The translations under genes were made by a program, and so were the position numbers. From the NCBI GenBank assembly GCA_009760855.2, contig WPIO01000055.1, positions 1,162,001-1,226,000 on the forward strand: DNA of 64,000 bases, in the 5' to 3' direction. The DNA comes from Cristatella mucedo (taxonomy: Eukaryota > Bryozoa > Phylactolaemata > Cristatellidae). Shown piece by piece: positions 54,401-61,273 of this stretch (position 1 is the first letter of the stretch; each line of letters starts with the position of its first letter). The notes beneath the pieces were generated by a model. It was not told the origin of the DNA. It did no database searches and worked only from the letters and a program-made list of their open reading frames with translations.

Positions 54401-57400
54401 ATTTCGTCAAGACTCATTCGTCTGTCGAGTCAGTACAAATGAGACTTTTTAGAGAAACAGAAGTACTTTATTCCGTTTAGTTTAGGCATCCAGCCTGCCT
54501 GTGTACTCGTTGTTCAACATCTGAACTATCTACTTCTAGCTATCGGGCAGTCGTGCTCAGTAACTAGATAGTTGGATGTCTATTCTATGCTACTTCATTT
54601 TTAGCGTTGACTGTACAAGGTCGTACTTTATATTGTCGTACGTTATATAGTCATACTTTATATAGCTAGAAATTTTTCTTTTGGCAACACAACCAGTATC
54701 AGGCCTCAAAAATGGATTGTGCCTACTGTAAGTGGAGCACTGAAGTGGCGGCGTTGAGAAGTGATAGCGTTTTAAATAACAAGCAAAACTTCGGGCTGAG
54801 TTCGCTCTGAGCTTGCGTTTTTTTGCCTTGTGGTATTCTCTGACATTGGGTATTTTATCAGTCGAATTTTTTACAGTAGTTAAGTTTTGCGATGAAGTAT
54901 TGAGTGTGCCACAGACATTTTTACGGCTCGAGCAGCTGTGTAAACTTTATTTAAAGCACCTAAATTAGACAGCGTCAAGCCCATCAACTCTTTTTTGCAC
55001 TAAAGAATTTTAGCTCATTCTTGACTGCTTTTCCGACGGATGAGATCTATGCGGACCTCCGAAAAAAACGATCGGAACCCGCCCTTATGTGACCTTGTGC
55101 TTGCAGTGCTCACGCTTACTGTGATATGGCCTTGGTTGTATGCTCTATCCCTTGGCAACAACAAAATGACTGAATAGAGATTACGTTTTCTTATGGCGCT
55201 ATACAGACGAATCGAATTTTTGAGTTGTTTTTGTAAACTAGATTTTTCCATACTGTGCGGAAATTTGTGACGTTTAGTCCGTCGACCACTTCAGCTCTGT
55301 GGTCCAGTGTGCTTTCTTTCAGCTGCCTAACATTTACTAAAAATATGTGCTAGCTTTGATAATGATAACATATTAAAACCAATCTATGCATTCGTTACAT
55401 CCTGCATCTACTTCTTTAACTAATCTTTTCGGGTAACGGTCCGATACGATCACACGCTTAAAGTTGGTGACAAACTATTCTCGCCTCCTGACAAAGAGCG
55501 CTCTAGCTTGCTTTCTTGTTCGTTGCAGAATTCTCCTGAAAACCGAAGTTCTTGCAAACATCGTCTACAGAAAGAATACAGCTAAGACCTGTTTAGAGTT
55601 ATTCTGATTGCTATTTGACCATAGCGCGTAAAAAACTACGTGCCTATGGACATCTAAACGCTTATCGCTTAGGGCTGCTGGGTCTCCCATGCCGGCGGCT
55701 GCCTTAGCTTCGCCAGCAGCTAGTAACCTGCTTGTTAGTTATGATCGTCAGCAGCTGTTATCGCTTCGTCATCGCAGATCAAATGCATCCCTAGATATTA
55801 ATGTTGTTTCTAAGATTCATGAAGTATGCATTAACAAAAGAAAAGCACCCCATAGCCGCCGCTGTGGCCGGAACCGCCAGCTTAGACGCAGCTCCTTGGG
55901 CGGGACCTGCGAGCTGAGTAACCGCTCGTTCGGTATTCCTTGCATTGTCTCGAACCGCTCAGCACGCTCCCTCACATGTGTCACTGTAAATCTTTCCAAC
56001 TTAGTGGTCATCAGGCCTGTTGTAACCCCATCGGCCAGACTTAACGCTTGCCTTTGGAATCCTTGCTTAATGTGAAATAAACCTCCAGTAATAAACGACC
56101 TTATGTTTGAAAATGGTATCGACCTGCTCACGCTAACTGAAACTTGGCTAAAATCGATAAACTGCCCGACGATTAAAGACGCAACTCCATCTGGTTTCTC
56201 GTTCTTTCACACCCCTAGATCAATCAAAACTGGAGGTGGAGTTGCTATTGTCGTGCTCTCGAAATTCAACTTCAAGCCATTTGCAGTACCCTCGAAGCAG
56301 TCTTTTGAATCAATTGTCTTGGTCTCACCCAAAATTAAGCTACCGATAGTGGCAGTAGTCTATCGCGCACTAGGTACCAAATCCTCCTTTCTCTCAGATT
56401 TCCCCGATCTCATTTCGATTCTGTGTGCAAGAAATCGATCCTTCCTCGTTATGGGTGATTTCAACGTTCACTTTGATAACTTATCTGACGCTTTCAGCAC
56501 CGAATTTCGTGCATTGACTGACTCGTTGTCTCTTGTGGCTCATCTGCATGGCCCTACCCACATCAAGGGCCACACACTCGACCAGATTTTAGCATACAAC
56601 TGCACTTTGTCATCACCAATTATTACCAAATCCTGCTTATCTGACCACATGCAAATCTCATTCAATCTACAGTTTGTGCCCACATCCTCCTCTAAAATAA
56701 CCTGTGAATCGCGAAACCTCAAGACCCTTGACATCGAAGCTGTCGTTGCGAGAATATCTGCTTCGCCTCTGTGGCTCAATCCTCCATCCGATCTGTCATC
56801 ATTGGTAGATAGCTACAACACGACACTAGCTGACACGCTCGACGAGTTTGCACCTCTGACTAAGTGCACTGTGAGCCCTTGCCCAGACGGCCTATGGTTA
56901 ACCACAGACATTAAATTAGCCAAGTCTACTAAACGAAAGCTTGAAAAAGCATACAAAAGATCCGGACTAACTGTCCATCGACAGGAATATAAAGGCTATT
57001 GTAGATCATACAGATCGATCCTAGCAAAGGCTAAGTCTAGCTTCTATAGAAACATTGTTGAATCACAGATGCACAATCCAAAAATGCTGATGTCGACAAT
57101 AAACCATCTCCTCAACCGTTCCCAGGTTAGCTCCTTACCTGATGATCCTTGTGATGATCTAGCCGATCGCTTCTCTCGATTCTTTGTGCAGAAGATAGAC
57201 AAAATCAGGGAATTCATCCCTGCGATGACAACCTCCCCATTAAAACGCTGTTCCTCGATTCCTGGCAGCACCTCAATGTCTGCATTTAAGGAGGTCACTA
57301 GTGATCCAGTCCTAAAGTTCGTATCTCAATTAAAGAAGACAACAAGTCCTCTGGACCCTTTTCCCACTGTCCTGCTCCTACGTTGCATTGATCTGCTGCT

Positions 57401-60400
57401 GCCATGCATAACTAACATCATTAATATGTCATTAGCCTCGAGTCATGTCCCAGCAACATTCAAAAAAGCTGTAGTCACGAGACTTCTCAAGAAAGCGACA
57501 CTGGACCAAGAGAACTTGAGCTACTACCGCCCAGTCTCCCTTCTACCATTCCTATTAAAAGCACCAGAACGGGTCATAGCAGACCAGCTGAACTCATATA
57601 TTGAAACCTCAAACCTCGCTAGTAAGTTCCAGTCCGGCTTTAGAGCTAATCCACAGAGTCAGCATTGCTTAAGGTGTGCAACGACCTACTTAGGAATGCA
57701 GACACAGGTAGAGTGTCTCTGCTTGTTTTGCTCGATTTTTTGGCAGCTTTTGACTCCATCGATCACAAAGTTCTTCTAGAGTGCCTCTCACCTCGCCTGG
57801 GCATCACTGGCACTGCTCTGCAGTGGTTCAGTTCCTATCTCAGTGGGAGACTCCAGAATATTGACTTGAATGGACAAAGATCTTCTGAAGTACCTCTGAA
57901 ATATAGAGCACCTTAGGGCTCAGTGCTAGGTACGGTTCTTTTTACGGTATATACTCTGCCTCTTGCTAATGTGATTGCCAAGCACAATCTAGGCTTCATT
58001 TCTATGCGGATGACACTCAGTTGTACCTTTGCTTTGATTCCTCCCAGCCTTCGAGCACCTCAAATTCTCTCAACTCACTAGCTGCATGCATTGATGACAT
58101 TCGCTCATGGATGGTAGGTAGCAAATTTTACAAAACTAAACGATGATATAACTAACTTACTAGCTATGGGCGAACCCAGTGTGATTCGGGGATTGGAAAG
58201 GCTGACTCTCAAAATTGGCTCTACCAGCATATCTCCTGTTGAATCAGCTCGAAATCTAGGTGTCATATTCCAAAGCGACCTCTCCTTAGACGACCATATC
58301 AGCTCCACAGTCAAACCCGCCTATTTTCAGCTTCATAATATTGCTTAAATTCGGGCTTGTTTAGATAAGGATACCACGTCCAAGTTGGTTCATGCATTCG
58401 TGACATCCCGTCTCGACTTCTGCAACTCACTGCTTACTGGCCTACCAGCATGTGCGATCAGGCGATTGCAGCTGGTGCAAAACTCTGCAGCTAGGCTTGT
58501 CTGTCATGAGCGTCGCAGTTGCCATATTACTCCACTTCTCGCCGACCTGCACTGGCTACCAGTCAAGCAACGGATTGACTTTAAGGTTTAGTCGCTTACT
58601 TTTAGGTCCGATCATTCAATGGCTCCAACCTATCTGTCAGATATACTACCCCATCAGGCCAAGCATCGTACCACCCGCTTTTCGGAATCCAACAGTCTAG
58701 AAATACCTCATACAAACCTTAAATCCTTTGATACCGTGCATTTAGTTTATATGCTCCCACAGCCTGGAGCTCACTTCCGACCTGCGTCAGAACGTCCCCC
58801 GACCTGACCACATTTAAAAGGAACCTAAAACACACCTATTTAGGACAGCATTTAGCGGGTCCTTGTGATTCGTCCTTGATGTGCTTACGCTTGCTGACAC
58901 AGTGCATGCTGCCACTAACCACATTTGCATGCTGACCCTGTGCATGTCACCCCTAACCATATTATTCATTTTGTTGGTTTTTCAAGTATGATTTTACTTA
59001 AAATTCAATTGCATTTCACTTTGCAGCAAATGTAAAGCGCCTAGCGATAGTCTCTGAGGGCGCTTTATCAAGTGAATTATTATTATTATTATGTTTTTTA
59101 ACTCTGCGACTAGACTATCCTGTCATGAGCTTTACCCTTGCCATATTGCCCCTGTTATGACCGATCTGCACTGGCTCAGATCAAACAGGTTATCGTCATC
59201 AGCCTGCTGCCACTTACGTTTAGGTACCTGACTTTTCTGGCTCCTACCTAGATATCAGAGATACTCCCCCATCTGATAAACAATTGAACAGCAAGCGGTT
59301 CTGACTCGAATCGTGTAGCCATATCTCGTACGAACTGCCTAACAGTAGAAAACCATGCCATCAATTCCTCATCTTCCAAAGCCTGCAACTCACAAACCTA
59401 CTACTACTACTACATACTACTAGCATACTACTATGTCATCTGAGGTGACTATATTCAAAGCGGAGCTTGAAACTCACCTTTTCATTACATAAGTTGATGT
59501 GTATTCATGATTTGTGTCTCTTGTGCACGTACCTGGGTACACGGTATCTGCCAATAGCAGAGGTTACCTCCGATCAGTTGGTAATGCTTACGATTCCTGA
59601 AAGTCCCTCTAAAGAGACTCAGTTCTCTGAGGTTACTATAAAAATGTATCATTGTTATTATTATGTCTCTCACAAATGTTTAGGTTTTATTTGTTCAATA
59701 GCTCATACATTCGTAAAACCTACATATAGCATGTAAGCAGTACTAATTAAGCTGTCAGCTAGTCTGACTGAAAAATATCAACAAATTTGTTGGAGCATAT
59801 CACTGAAATTTCCACCAGCTGTCATTATTGGCCAGCCTAACCTAGAAAAATCTGGCTGAAGTATATGATATCGAAGAGAAGTTCCTGATATGCTGAAAAT
59901 TTTGGTTGCATTCCTAATGCGTTGAAAATTATGGAGTAAAATTAGGAACTGGAATACATCAGTTGCTTTTATAGGTAGCTTATAAATTCAATGACCTTTC
60001 ATAAGGAAATATGTGGTCAGCACTGCAGATATTTTGGAAGGAAAATCTTTTGTTCAGCTTAAACTGTGCATGCTAGTTGGGATGTGTTGAATGGCTTGTC
60101 GAAAGAACATTAGGAAAATTGATTAAAGCTCCATGTAAGAATGGTGGTATTTGTAACCTGTAATGGCGCTATTTTCATATGATAATCCTGTAGTTCCGGT
60201 TGCAGTCCTGCGGTCCGTCAGTCCGAGCTCGTGAGCCCGGAACGTAATTCTTACAGTTTACTTTCGACCTTGCCTTGGGTATTAGCTGAGTAACACGTCA
60301 GTTGGTTTACCTGATGATTCTGAATGTCAACGAGCAAAACTCTTTCGCTAATATGCAAAAGGAGTAACTAAATCGGCCGCCGCTATTTGTGCTTTGTTGC

Positions 60401-60672
60401 AAGATATTCCGACCACTCAATCTTGCCTTTATGTTGCTGCAAGAACAACGGAGGGAAAACGGCGTGCTATTCCTTACGATCACGCTGTGCGACGCGTCCT
60501 CATACTCGAGGTTGTAAACGGTTTCCTTTTGGCTAAATAGGAAGTCAGGTGGCAAAAAACACATTTGGTAGAAAATCGTTGGCCTACCTGCTGGCTGAAA
60601 CAGGATGTCGTCGATGGCAACGTCAGCATCAACATTGCCACTCGCGGATTGCCGAGATATCTTAAAGACGAC
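1..60672 (-). CDS. Giant multi-MAM-domain gene, partial at both ends
   Basis: This entry spans the exons inferred to belong to one minus-strand gene: one diverged exon (60588-60672), 21 complete three-exon modules and one partial module at the left edge. MAM domains (meprin / A5 / RPTP-mu) are extracellular beta-sandwich adhesion and recognition modules, so a secreted or membrane-anchored protein is expected. No signal peptide, start codon, transmembrane segment or other domain type is visible; those ends must lie outside. Exon junctions keep frame from module to module: exon 3 ends GCA G, exon 1 starts CC, giving Ala. I saw no AATAAA on the minus strand inside a unit, which fits read-through from unit to unit. 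A string of separate one-MAM genes is less likely because no unit has its own start or leader. Six modules carry exon indels, so an uninterrupted reading of the whole array is not supported by this sequence as given. Confidence 0.8.
988..3018 (-). CDS. MAM module 21, exons intact
   Basis: Exons are 2767-3018, 2425-2678 and 988-1072, all open. Intron a is 88 nt because of one extra T near 2707, so unlike most copies it cannot be read through in frame. Intron b contains two overwritten tracts, T12 at 1513-1524 and A10 at 1601-1610. An extra G also lies near 1276. Confidence 0.86.
3019..3561 (-). other. Intron c prototype: 543 nt intermodule intron
   Basis: This phase-1 intron joins exon 3 of one module to exon 1 of the next. 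It has a GTACGT donor; the acceptor is an AG just before CCTACAAG with only a weak pyrimidine tract. That AG and the phase are kept in the diverged 54.4 kb copy (CAGAAAG), which supports the choice. The ~100-codon open frame within it is not conserved evidence of coding, since the whole unit is duplicated. Nothing else was recognised. Confidence 0.72.
3562..5591 (-). CDS. MAM module 20, frame intact (coordinate prototype)
   Basis: Exons are 5340-5591, 4999-5252 and 3562-3646, matching the consensus. I used this copy to fix the splice sites. On the minus strand: exon 1 GGCACTG then GTACGG; TTTGCAG then GCTACTAC; exon 2 AGCTATCAG then GTAAAT; TTATAG then ATCGTC; exon 3 CCGGCAG then GTACGT; CGGTAAG then CCTACAAG. 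On the 3' side of exon 3, intron c has a private GTGCTCTCTTG change near 3433. Confidence 0.88.
3647..4998 (-). other. Intron b prototype: 1352 nt, variable patch and T-run
   Basis: This is the long phase-0 intron between exon 2 (DSYQ) and exon 3 (IVFES). I recognise no gene, transposon or RNA in it. Landmarks, in plus-strand sense, are a T-run of variable length (about 6-10, near 4086), an A-run near 4180, a direct pair of CAGTTCGAA words near 4485 and 4529, and a patch near 4840-4905 that holds most of the copy-to-copy substitutions. Equivalent introns lie in every module. Confidence 0.8.
5253..5339 (-). other. Intron a prototype: 87 nt, in-frame and stop-free
   Basis: This is the short phase-1 intron splitting the MAM domain between DHTSGT and GYYMY. 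It has a GTACGG donor and a CTTTGATCTTTGCAG acceptor. Its length is 29 codons and it contains no stop in the coding frame, so retention would insert 29 residues (starting TAKREYQTSK, with one Cys). I call it an intron because removing it restores the continuous GDHTSGTGYYMY core typical of MAM domains. The copies in modules 14, 15 and 21 are longer by one or two bases. Confidence 0.85.
6135..8164 (-). CDS. MAM module 19, frame intact
   Basis: Exons are 7913-8164, 7572-7825 and 6135-6219, all normal. Intron b has the rare CTAGTGCC variant near 7413 combined with CTACAG near 6832. Module 3 has the same first marker with the other state of the second. Confidence 0.87.
8709..10735 (-). CDS. MAM module 18, frame intact
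   Basis: Exons are 10484-10735, 10143-10396 and 8709-8793, all normal. The intron on the 3' side of exon 3 has an extra G near 8628. Intron b has one of the shortest T-runs (six T near 9233). Confidence 0.87.
11279..13313 (-). CDS. MAM module 17, exon 2 frame broken by +1 nt
   Basis: Exons are 13062-13313, 12720-12974 (255 nt) and 11279-11363. An extra C near 12921 (GGTGACCGTGAG for GGTGACGTGAG) shifts exon 2 after ASLT and gives a stop at about 12847. Intron b has the AAAACTC/CTGTCTAGC patch, a GCGGCGGCG triplication near 11707 and three extra T near 12165. Confidence 0.82.
13857..15887 (-). CDS. MAM module 16, frame intact
   Basis: Exons are 15636-15887, 15295-15548 and 13857-13941, all normal. 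Intron a carries a T-to-C change near 15604, one of very few substitutions outside intron b. Intron b has a private GCCCACAAACTC patch near 15140 and an extra T near 14248. Confidence 0.87.
16431..18464 (-). CDS. MAM module 15, exon 2 frame broken by +1 nt
   Basis: Exons are 18213-18464, 17870-18124 (255 nt) and 16431-16515. An extra G near 17985 (TATGGGAAAC for TATGGAAAC) shifts the frame after GNLTVS and leads to a stop at the end of the exon. Intron a is 88 nt (one extra T near 18203). Extra bases also occur in intron b near 17718, 17790 and 17810. Confidence 0.82.
19009..20940 (-). CDS. MAM module 14, exons 1 and 2 broken; 106 bp lost in intron b
   Basis: Exons are 20688-20940 (253 nt), 20343-20598 (256 nt) and 19009-19093. 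Exon 1 has an extra A near 20756; exon 2 has an extra T near 20391 and near 20561; intron a has two extra bases. All of these fall in homopolymers. Intron b is about 100 bp short because of a deletion at 20047. This is the most damaged module in the array. Confidence 0.8.
21486..23529 (-). CDS. MAM module 13, exon 2 with three 1-nt insertions
   Basis: Exons are 23278-23529, 22934-23190 (257 nt) and 21486-21570. Exon 2 carries an extra C (near 23070), G (near 23037) and T (near 22984). The net +3 restores length, but the first shift already brings a stop at about 23063 (YHMYGAGGG then stop), so the module is broken as written. Further insertions sit in intron b (GCAACTAAAAAA near 21650, TAAAAGACC near 21667, GGAGTGAACACC near 22336). 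Confidence 0.8.
24073..26083 (-). CDS. MAM module 12, exons intact but introns anomalous
   Basis: Exons are 25832-26083, 25491-25744 and 24073-24157, all open. The exon 2 donor reads GTAAAATATT because of one extra base, still a plausible donor. Intron b holds the only ambiguous base of the window (24330), a 23 bp deletion near 24437, and an A17 run (25398-25414) replacing GCATTTTCGC plus A6. Confidence 0.85.
26629..28660 (-). CDS. MAM module 11, exon 2 frame broken by -1 nt
   Basis: Exons are 28409-28660, 28069-28321 (253 nt) and 26629-26713. One G is missing near 28264 (AAGCCGTGAC for AAGCCGGTGAC), which turns the reading after ASLTS into RL and a stop. An extra C lies at the exon 1 acceptor (CTTACCCGG near 28666), and the intron next to exon 3 has lost an A (CTATACC near 26717). 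The GTATGG patch is near 27940. Confidence 0.82.
29205..31234 (-). CDS. MAM module 10, frame intact
   Basis: Exons are 30983-31234, 30642-30895 and 29205-29289, all normal. Intron b has the GTATGG patch and a private G-to-A change near 30478. An extra G sits near 30610 in the intron just past exon 2, and an extra A near 29826. Confidence 0.87.
31778..33807 (-). CDS. MAM module 9, frame intact
   Basis: Exons are 33556-33807, 33215-33468 and 31778-31862, all normal. Intron b has the common CCACAACTC/GTACGG patch, a private GGCCAGAG change near 32109, and TTTAGACAGC near 31928, which only module 11 shares. Confidence 0.87.
34351..36381 (-). CDS. MAM module 8, frame intact
   Basis: Exons are 36130-36381, 35789-36042 and 34351-34435, all normal. 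Its intron b patch (AAAACTC, GTGCGG, CTGTCTAGC near 35638-35700) matches modules 5 and 17; the second marker is CTACAG near 35050. Confidence 0.87.
36925..38954 (-). CDS. MAM module 7, frame intact
   Basis: Exons are 38703-38954, 38362-38615 and 36925-37009; coding sequence matches the consensus. Intron b carries the CGTAGAGCCG patch near 38203. An A15 run (37975-37989) replaces the usual TTGGCCTAGG plus A5 at unchanged length. Confidence 0.87.
39498..41530 (-). CDS. MAM module 6, exon 1 frame broken by +4 nt
   Basis: Exons are 41275-41530 (256 nt), 40934-41187 and 39498-39582. Exon 1 has CAGAGAGTGTGATGATC where other copies have CAGAGGTGTGATC, a net gain of 4 nt just before its donor site (about 41284-41296). 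This shifts the frame after GPQGD, so correct splicing would yield an out-of-frame exon 2. Exons 2 and 3 are otherwise normal. The TGATGAT doubling resembles replication slippage, but an assembly error is possible. An extra A sits in intron c near 41799, and intron b has a unique ACTCTCTAG near 40790. Confidence 0.82.
42075..44103 (-). CDS. MAM module 5, frame intact
   Basis: Exons are 43852-44103, 43511-43764 and 42075-42159; the frame is open. Intron b has the AAAACTC/GTGCGG/CTGTCTAGC patch near 43360-43420 found also in modules 8 and 17, but with CTAAAG rather than CTACAG about 580 bp away. Confidence 0.87.
44647..46675 (-). CDS. MAM module 4, frame intact
   Basis: Exons are 46424-46675, 46083-46336 and 44647-44731, matching the consensus throughout. 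Intron b has the GTATGG variant near 45953 (also in modules 10 and 11), GGCCACAG near 44977 (shared with module 1), a unique TTAAAAATAAAG near 44958 and an extra G near 45070. Confidence 0.87.
47219..49246 (-). CDS. MAM module 3, frame intact
   Basis: Exons are 48995-49246, 48654-48907 and 47219-47303, with no exon indel seen. Intron b has the rare CTAGTGCC variant near 48495, shared only with module 19 sixteen units away, but the CTAAAG state near 47913, where module 19 has CTACAG. Confidence 0.87.
49790..51820 (-). CDS. MAM module 2, frame intact
   Basis: Exons are 51569-51820, 51228-51481 and 49790-49874; the joined frame is open and matches the consensus module. Intron b carries the CGTAGAGCCG/GTGCGG variant patch near 51070 with an additional TCTTTATC change. 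It also has an A15 run (50400-50414) in place of the usual CACAGCCAT plus A6, and an AG insertion near 50461. Confidence 0.86.
52364..54391 (-). CDS. MAM module 1 (most 5' array copy), frame intact; reference description
   Basis: Exons are 54140-54391, 53799-54052 and 52364-52448. Joined, they give 197 residues. Residues 1-41 are a Ser/Thr-rich linker holding Cys8 and an NQT sequon at Asn36. The MAM domain runs from CNFEES (42-47) through Cys51, GPQGDHT (75-81), GYYMYADGS (85-93), CFFYHMYG (115-122), an NLT sequon at Asn127, VVWSKSGNQG (143-152), W155, Cys159 and YQIVFES (168-174) to DVAIDDIL (186-193). By analogy with other MAM domains the last conserved Cys is Cys8 of the following module. 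This copy differs from the others at linker residue 5 (Leu for Pro) and in its exon 1 acceptor (CAGAAAG instead of CGGTAAG). Its intron b ends in a variant patch with GTGCGG and has GGCCACAG near 52695. Confidence 0.87.
54392..55629. other. Start of the 6.2 kb intron: diverged intron c, then unassigned DNA
   Basis: From 54392 to about 54600 the sequence is a degraded relative of the array's intron c (for example GAGAAACAGAAGTACTTT at 54452 is shared), with many substitutions. From 54600 to 55629 I see no gene or exon. Part of 55300-55629 could be the 5' untranslated region of the following LINE, but nothing proves it. Confidence 0.6.
54620..54664. repeat. Three 15-bp tandem copies, AT-rich
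   Basis: Three consecutive 15-mers of the form GTCGTACTTTATATT / GTCGTACGTTATATA / GTCATACTTTATATA. This is a small intronic minisatellite with no evident function. Confidence 0.8.
55630..59094 (+). mobile_element. CR1/L2-type LINE copy A, near full length, inactive
   Basis: This is a non-LTR retrotransposon in the plus orientation, antisense to the MAM gene and inside its intron. It holds a basic N-terminal region, an apurinic-type endonuclease, a reverse transcriptase, a 3' UTR and a terminal TTATTATTATTATTATT tail at about 59076-59092. The 5' boundary is set by where similarity to the second copy (60.80 kb) begins and is approximate; a longer 5' UTR is possible. The GAGGGCGCTTTATC hairpin-like end before the TTA repeats resembles 3' ends of L2/CR1 elements. 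I saw no clear target-site duplication. Clade assignment (L2 rather than CR1) is by general resemblance only. Confidence 0.85.
55689..58807 (+). pseudogene. LINE endonuclease-reverse transcriptase ORF, broken
   Basis: The frame opens at 55689 with a basic segment, hits a TGA at 56073-56075, and continues in the same frame from 56103 to 57779. Endonuclease motifs seen are TETWL, GGGVAIVV, GDFNVHFD (about 56455), GPTHIKGHTLDQIL and SDHM. Reverse transcriptase follows: YYRPVSLLPF (about 57522), FQSGFRAN (about 57630), then a frameshift near 57660. DFLAAFDSIDH follows in the new frame, with a TAG at 57914-57916 inside the AP-GSVLG motif, and another shift just before the catalytic FYADD box (58000-58014). 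The C-terminal region is readable as SRLDFCNSLLTGLP and DLHWLPVKQRIDFKV with further stops (58346, 58589). At least three stops and several shifts mean no active enzyme is made. Confidence 0.85.
59095..59672 (+). mobile_element. LINE copy B, older 3' fragment
   Basis: Immediately after copy A's tail the sequence resumes with AACTCTGCGACTAGACT, matching copy A near 58480. It follows A's C-terminal coding region and 3' UTR with heavy divergence, ending at AGTTCTCTGAGG and a short TTATTATTATG at about 59655-59665. It is therefore a separate, 5'-truncated and older L2-type fragment in the same orientation. Copy A may have inserted at or next to it. Confidence 0.75.
59399..59433. repeat. CTA-rich trinucleotide tract
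   Basis: ACTACTACTACTAC followed by imperfect repeats of the same unit. It lies inside the decayed LINE fragment and looks like a local microsatellite expansion. Confidence 0.8.
59673..60587. other. Intronic sequence, unassigned
   Basis: Rest of the intron between LINE fragment B and the diverged MAM exon. No coding exon, LINE domain or RNA gene was recognised. A short imperfect inverted repeat (TCCGAGCTC / GAGCCCGGA, 60222-60241) lies in a GC-richer stretch. The two minus-strand open frames here (up to 85 codons) match nothing I know. Confidence 0.55.
60588..60672 (-). CDS. Diverged MAM C-terminal exon (module 0, exon 3)
   Basis: This 85 nt exon has a TTTAG acceptor just above 60672 and a GTAGGCC donor just below 60588. 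It translates as VVFKISRQSASG, then NVDADVAIDDILFQPA, plus one extra G (phase 1). It matches the array's exon 3 (IVFESLRQSSTG...) in length, phase and the hallmark DVAIDDIL motif, but differs at several residues and its flanking introns are unrelated by eye. It is therefore an older neighbouring MAM module that the recent amplification did not homogenise. Its exons 1 and 2 should lie at higher coordinates but are not in the window; the space above 60.8 kb is decayed LINE. Confidence 0.85.
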
Positions 60673-61273
60673 CTAAAGTTAAAAATTTTGGGAGTATGAA
60701 CGTTTGAGAACACATTGCTGATGTCCATTGATGAGCAGTCAGTTTTAGTGATCTTTCACAATGCCCACCGAAAAGGTGGACTAAGTTTGTTAGCTGCAAA
60801 AGCTGCACTGTTGAATTTTCGTGCCTATTGACATTTAACGCTTTCTATTTGCAGCTGGGTCGTCCATGCCTGTGGCGGCGCCATTAACTTCTCCAGCTGC
60901 TAGTTTCCTGCCTATTAAGTAAGATTGTTCTTACCCACTATCATTGCTTTGTCATCGTTCAAATACATTCCTAGACTATTTCTATTTGTGAGCTTCTATT
61001 TCGATTCCCATTTCCATTTCTGATTTCGATGTAACAGGACTTGCTTCTAAAATCTGGAGTCCAACTAGTCAGTGGCAGAGCCAGGATTTTCACATATATA
61101 TTTCATTTGTATAGCACCCTAAGAGAACTTAATCACTATGCATGCATATTGCATTACTAAAAAAGCGCTGTGCAGCATGCAGGGCCTCGACTTGAGGCAG
61201 AGTTCTTTAGGAATTCGCAATACTGTCTCCAACTCAAGCGACAATCCCTAAGCGTTCTTCCTCATGCACAGTT

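Noticed and set aside
55689-57779. Active LINE
   Set aside because: Stops at 56073 and 57914, and frameshifts near 57660 and just before FYADD, disrupt the enzyme.
59467-59736. 89-codon plus-strand open frame
   Set aside because: It runs through the decayed 3' end of LINE fragment B and has no domain resemblance.
60222-60241. Possible terminator or small RNA hairpin
   Set aside because: The inverted repeat is short and imperfect, has no U-tract or flanking RNA features, and sits in a large eukaryotic intron.
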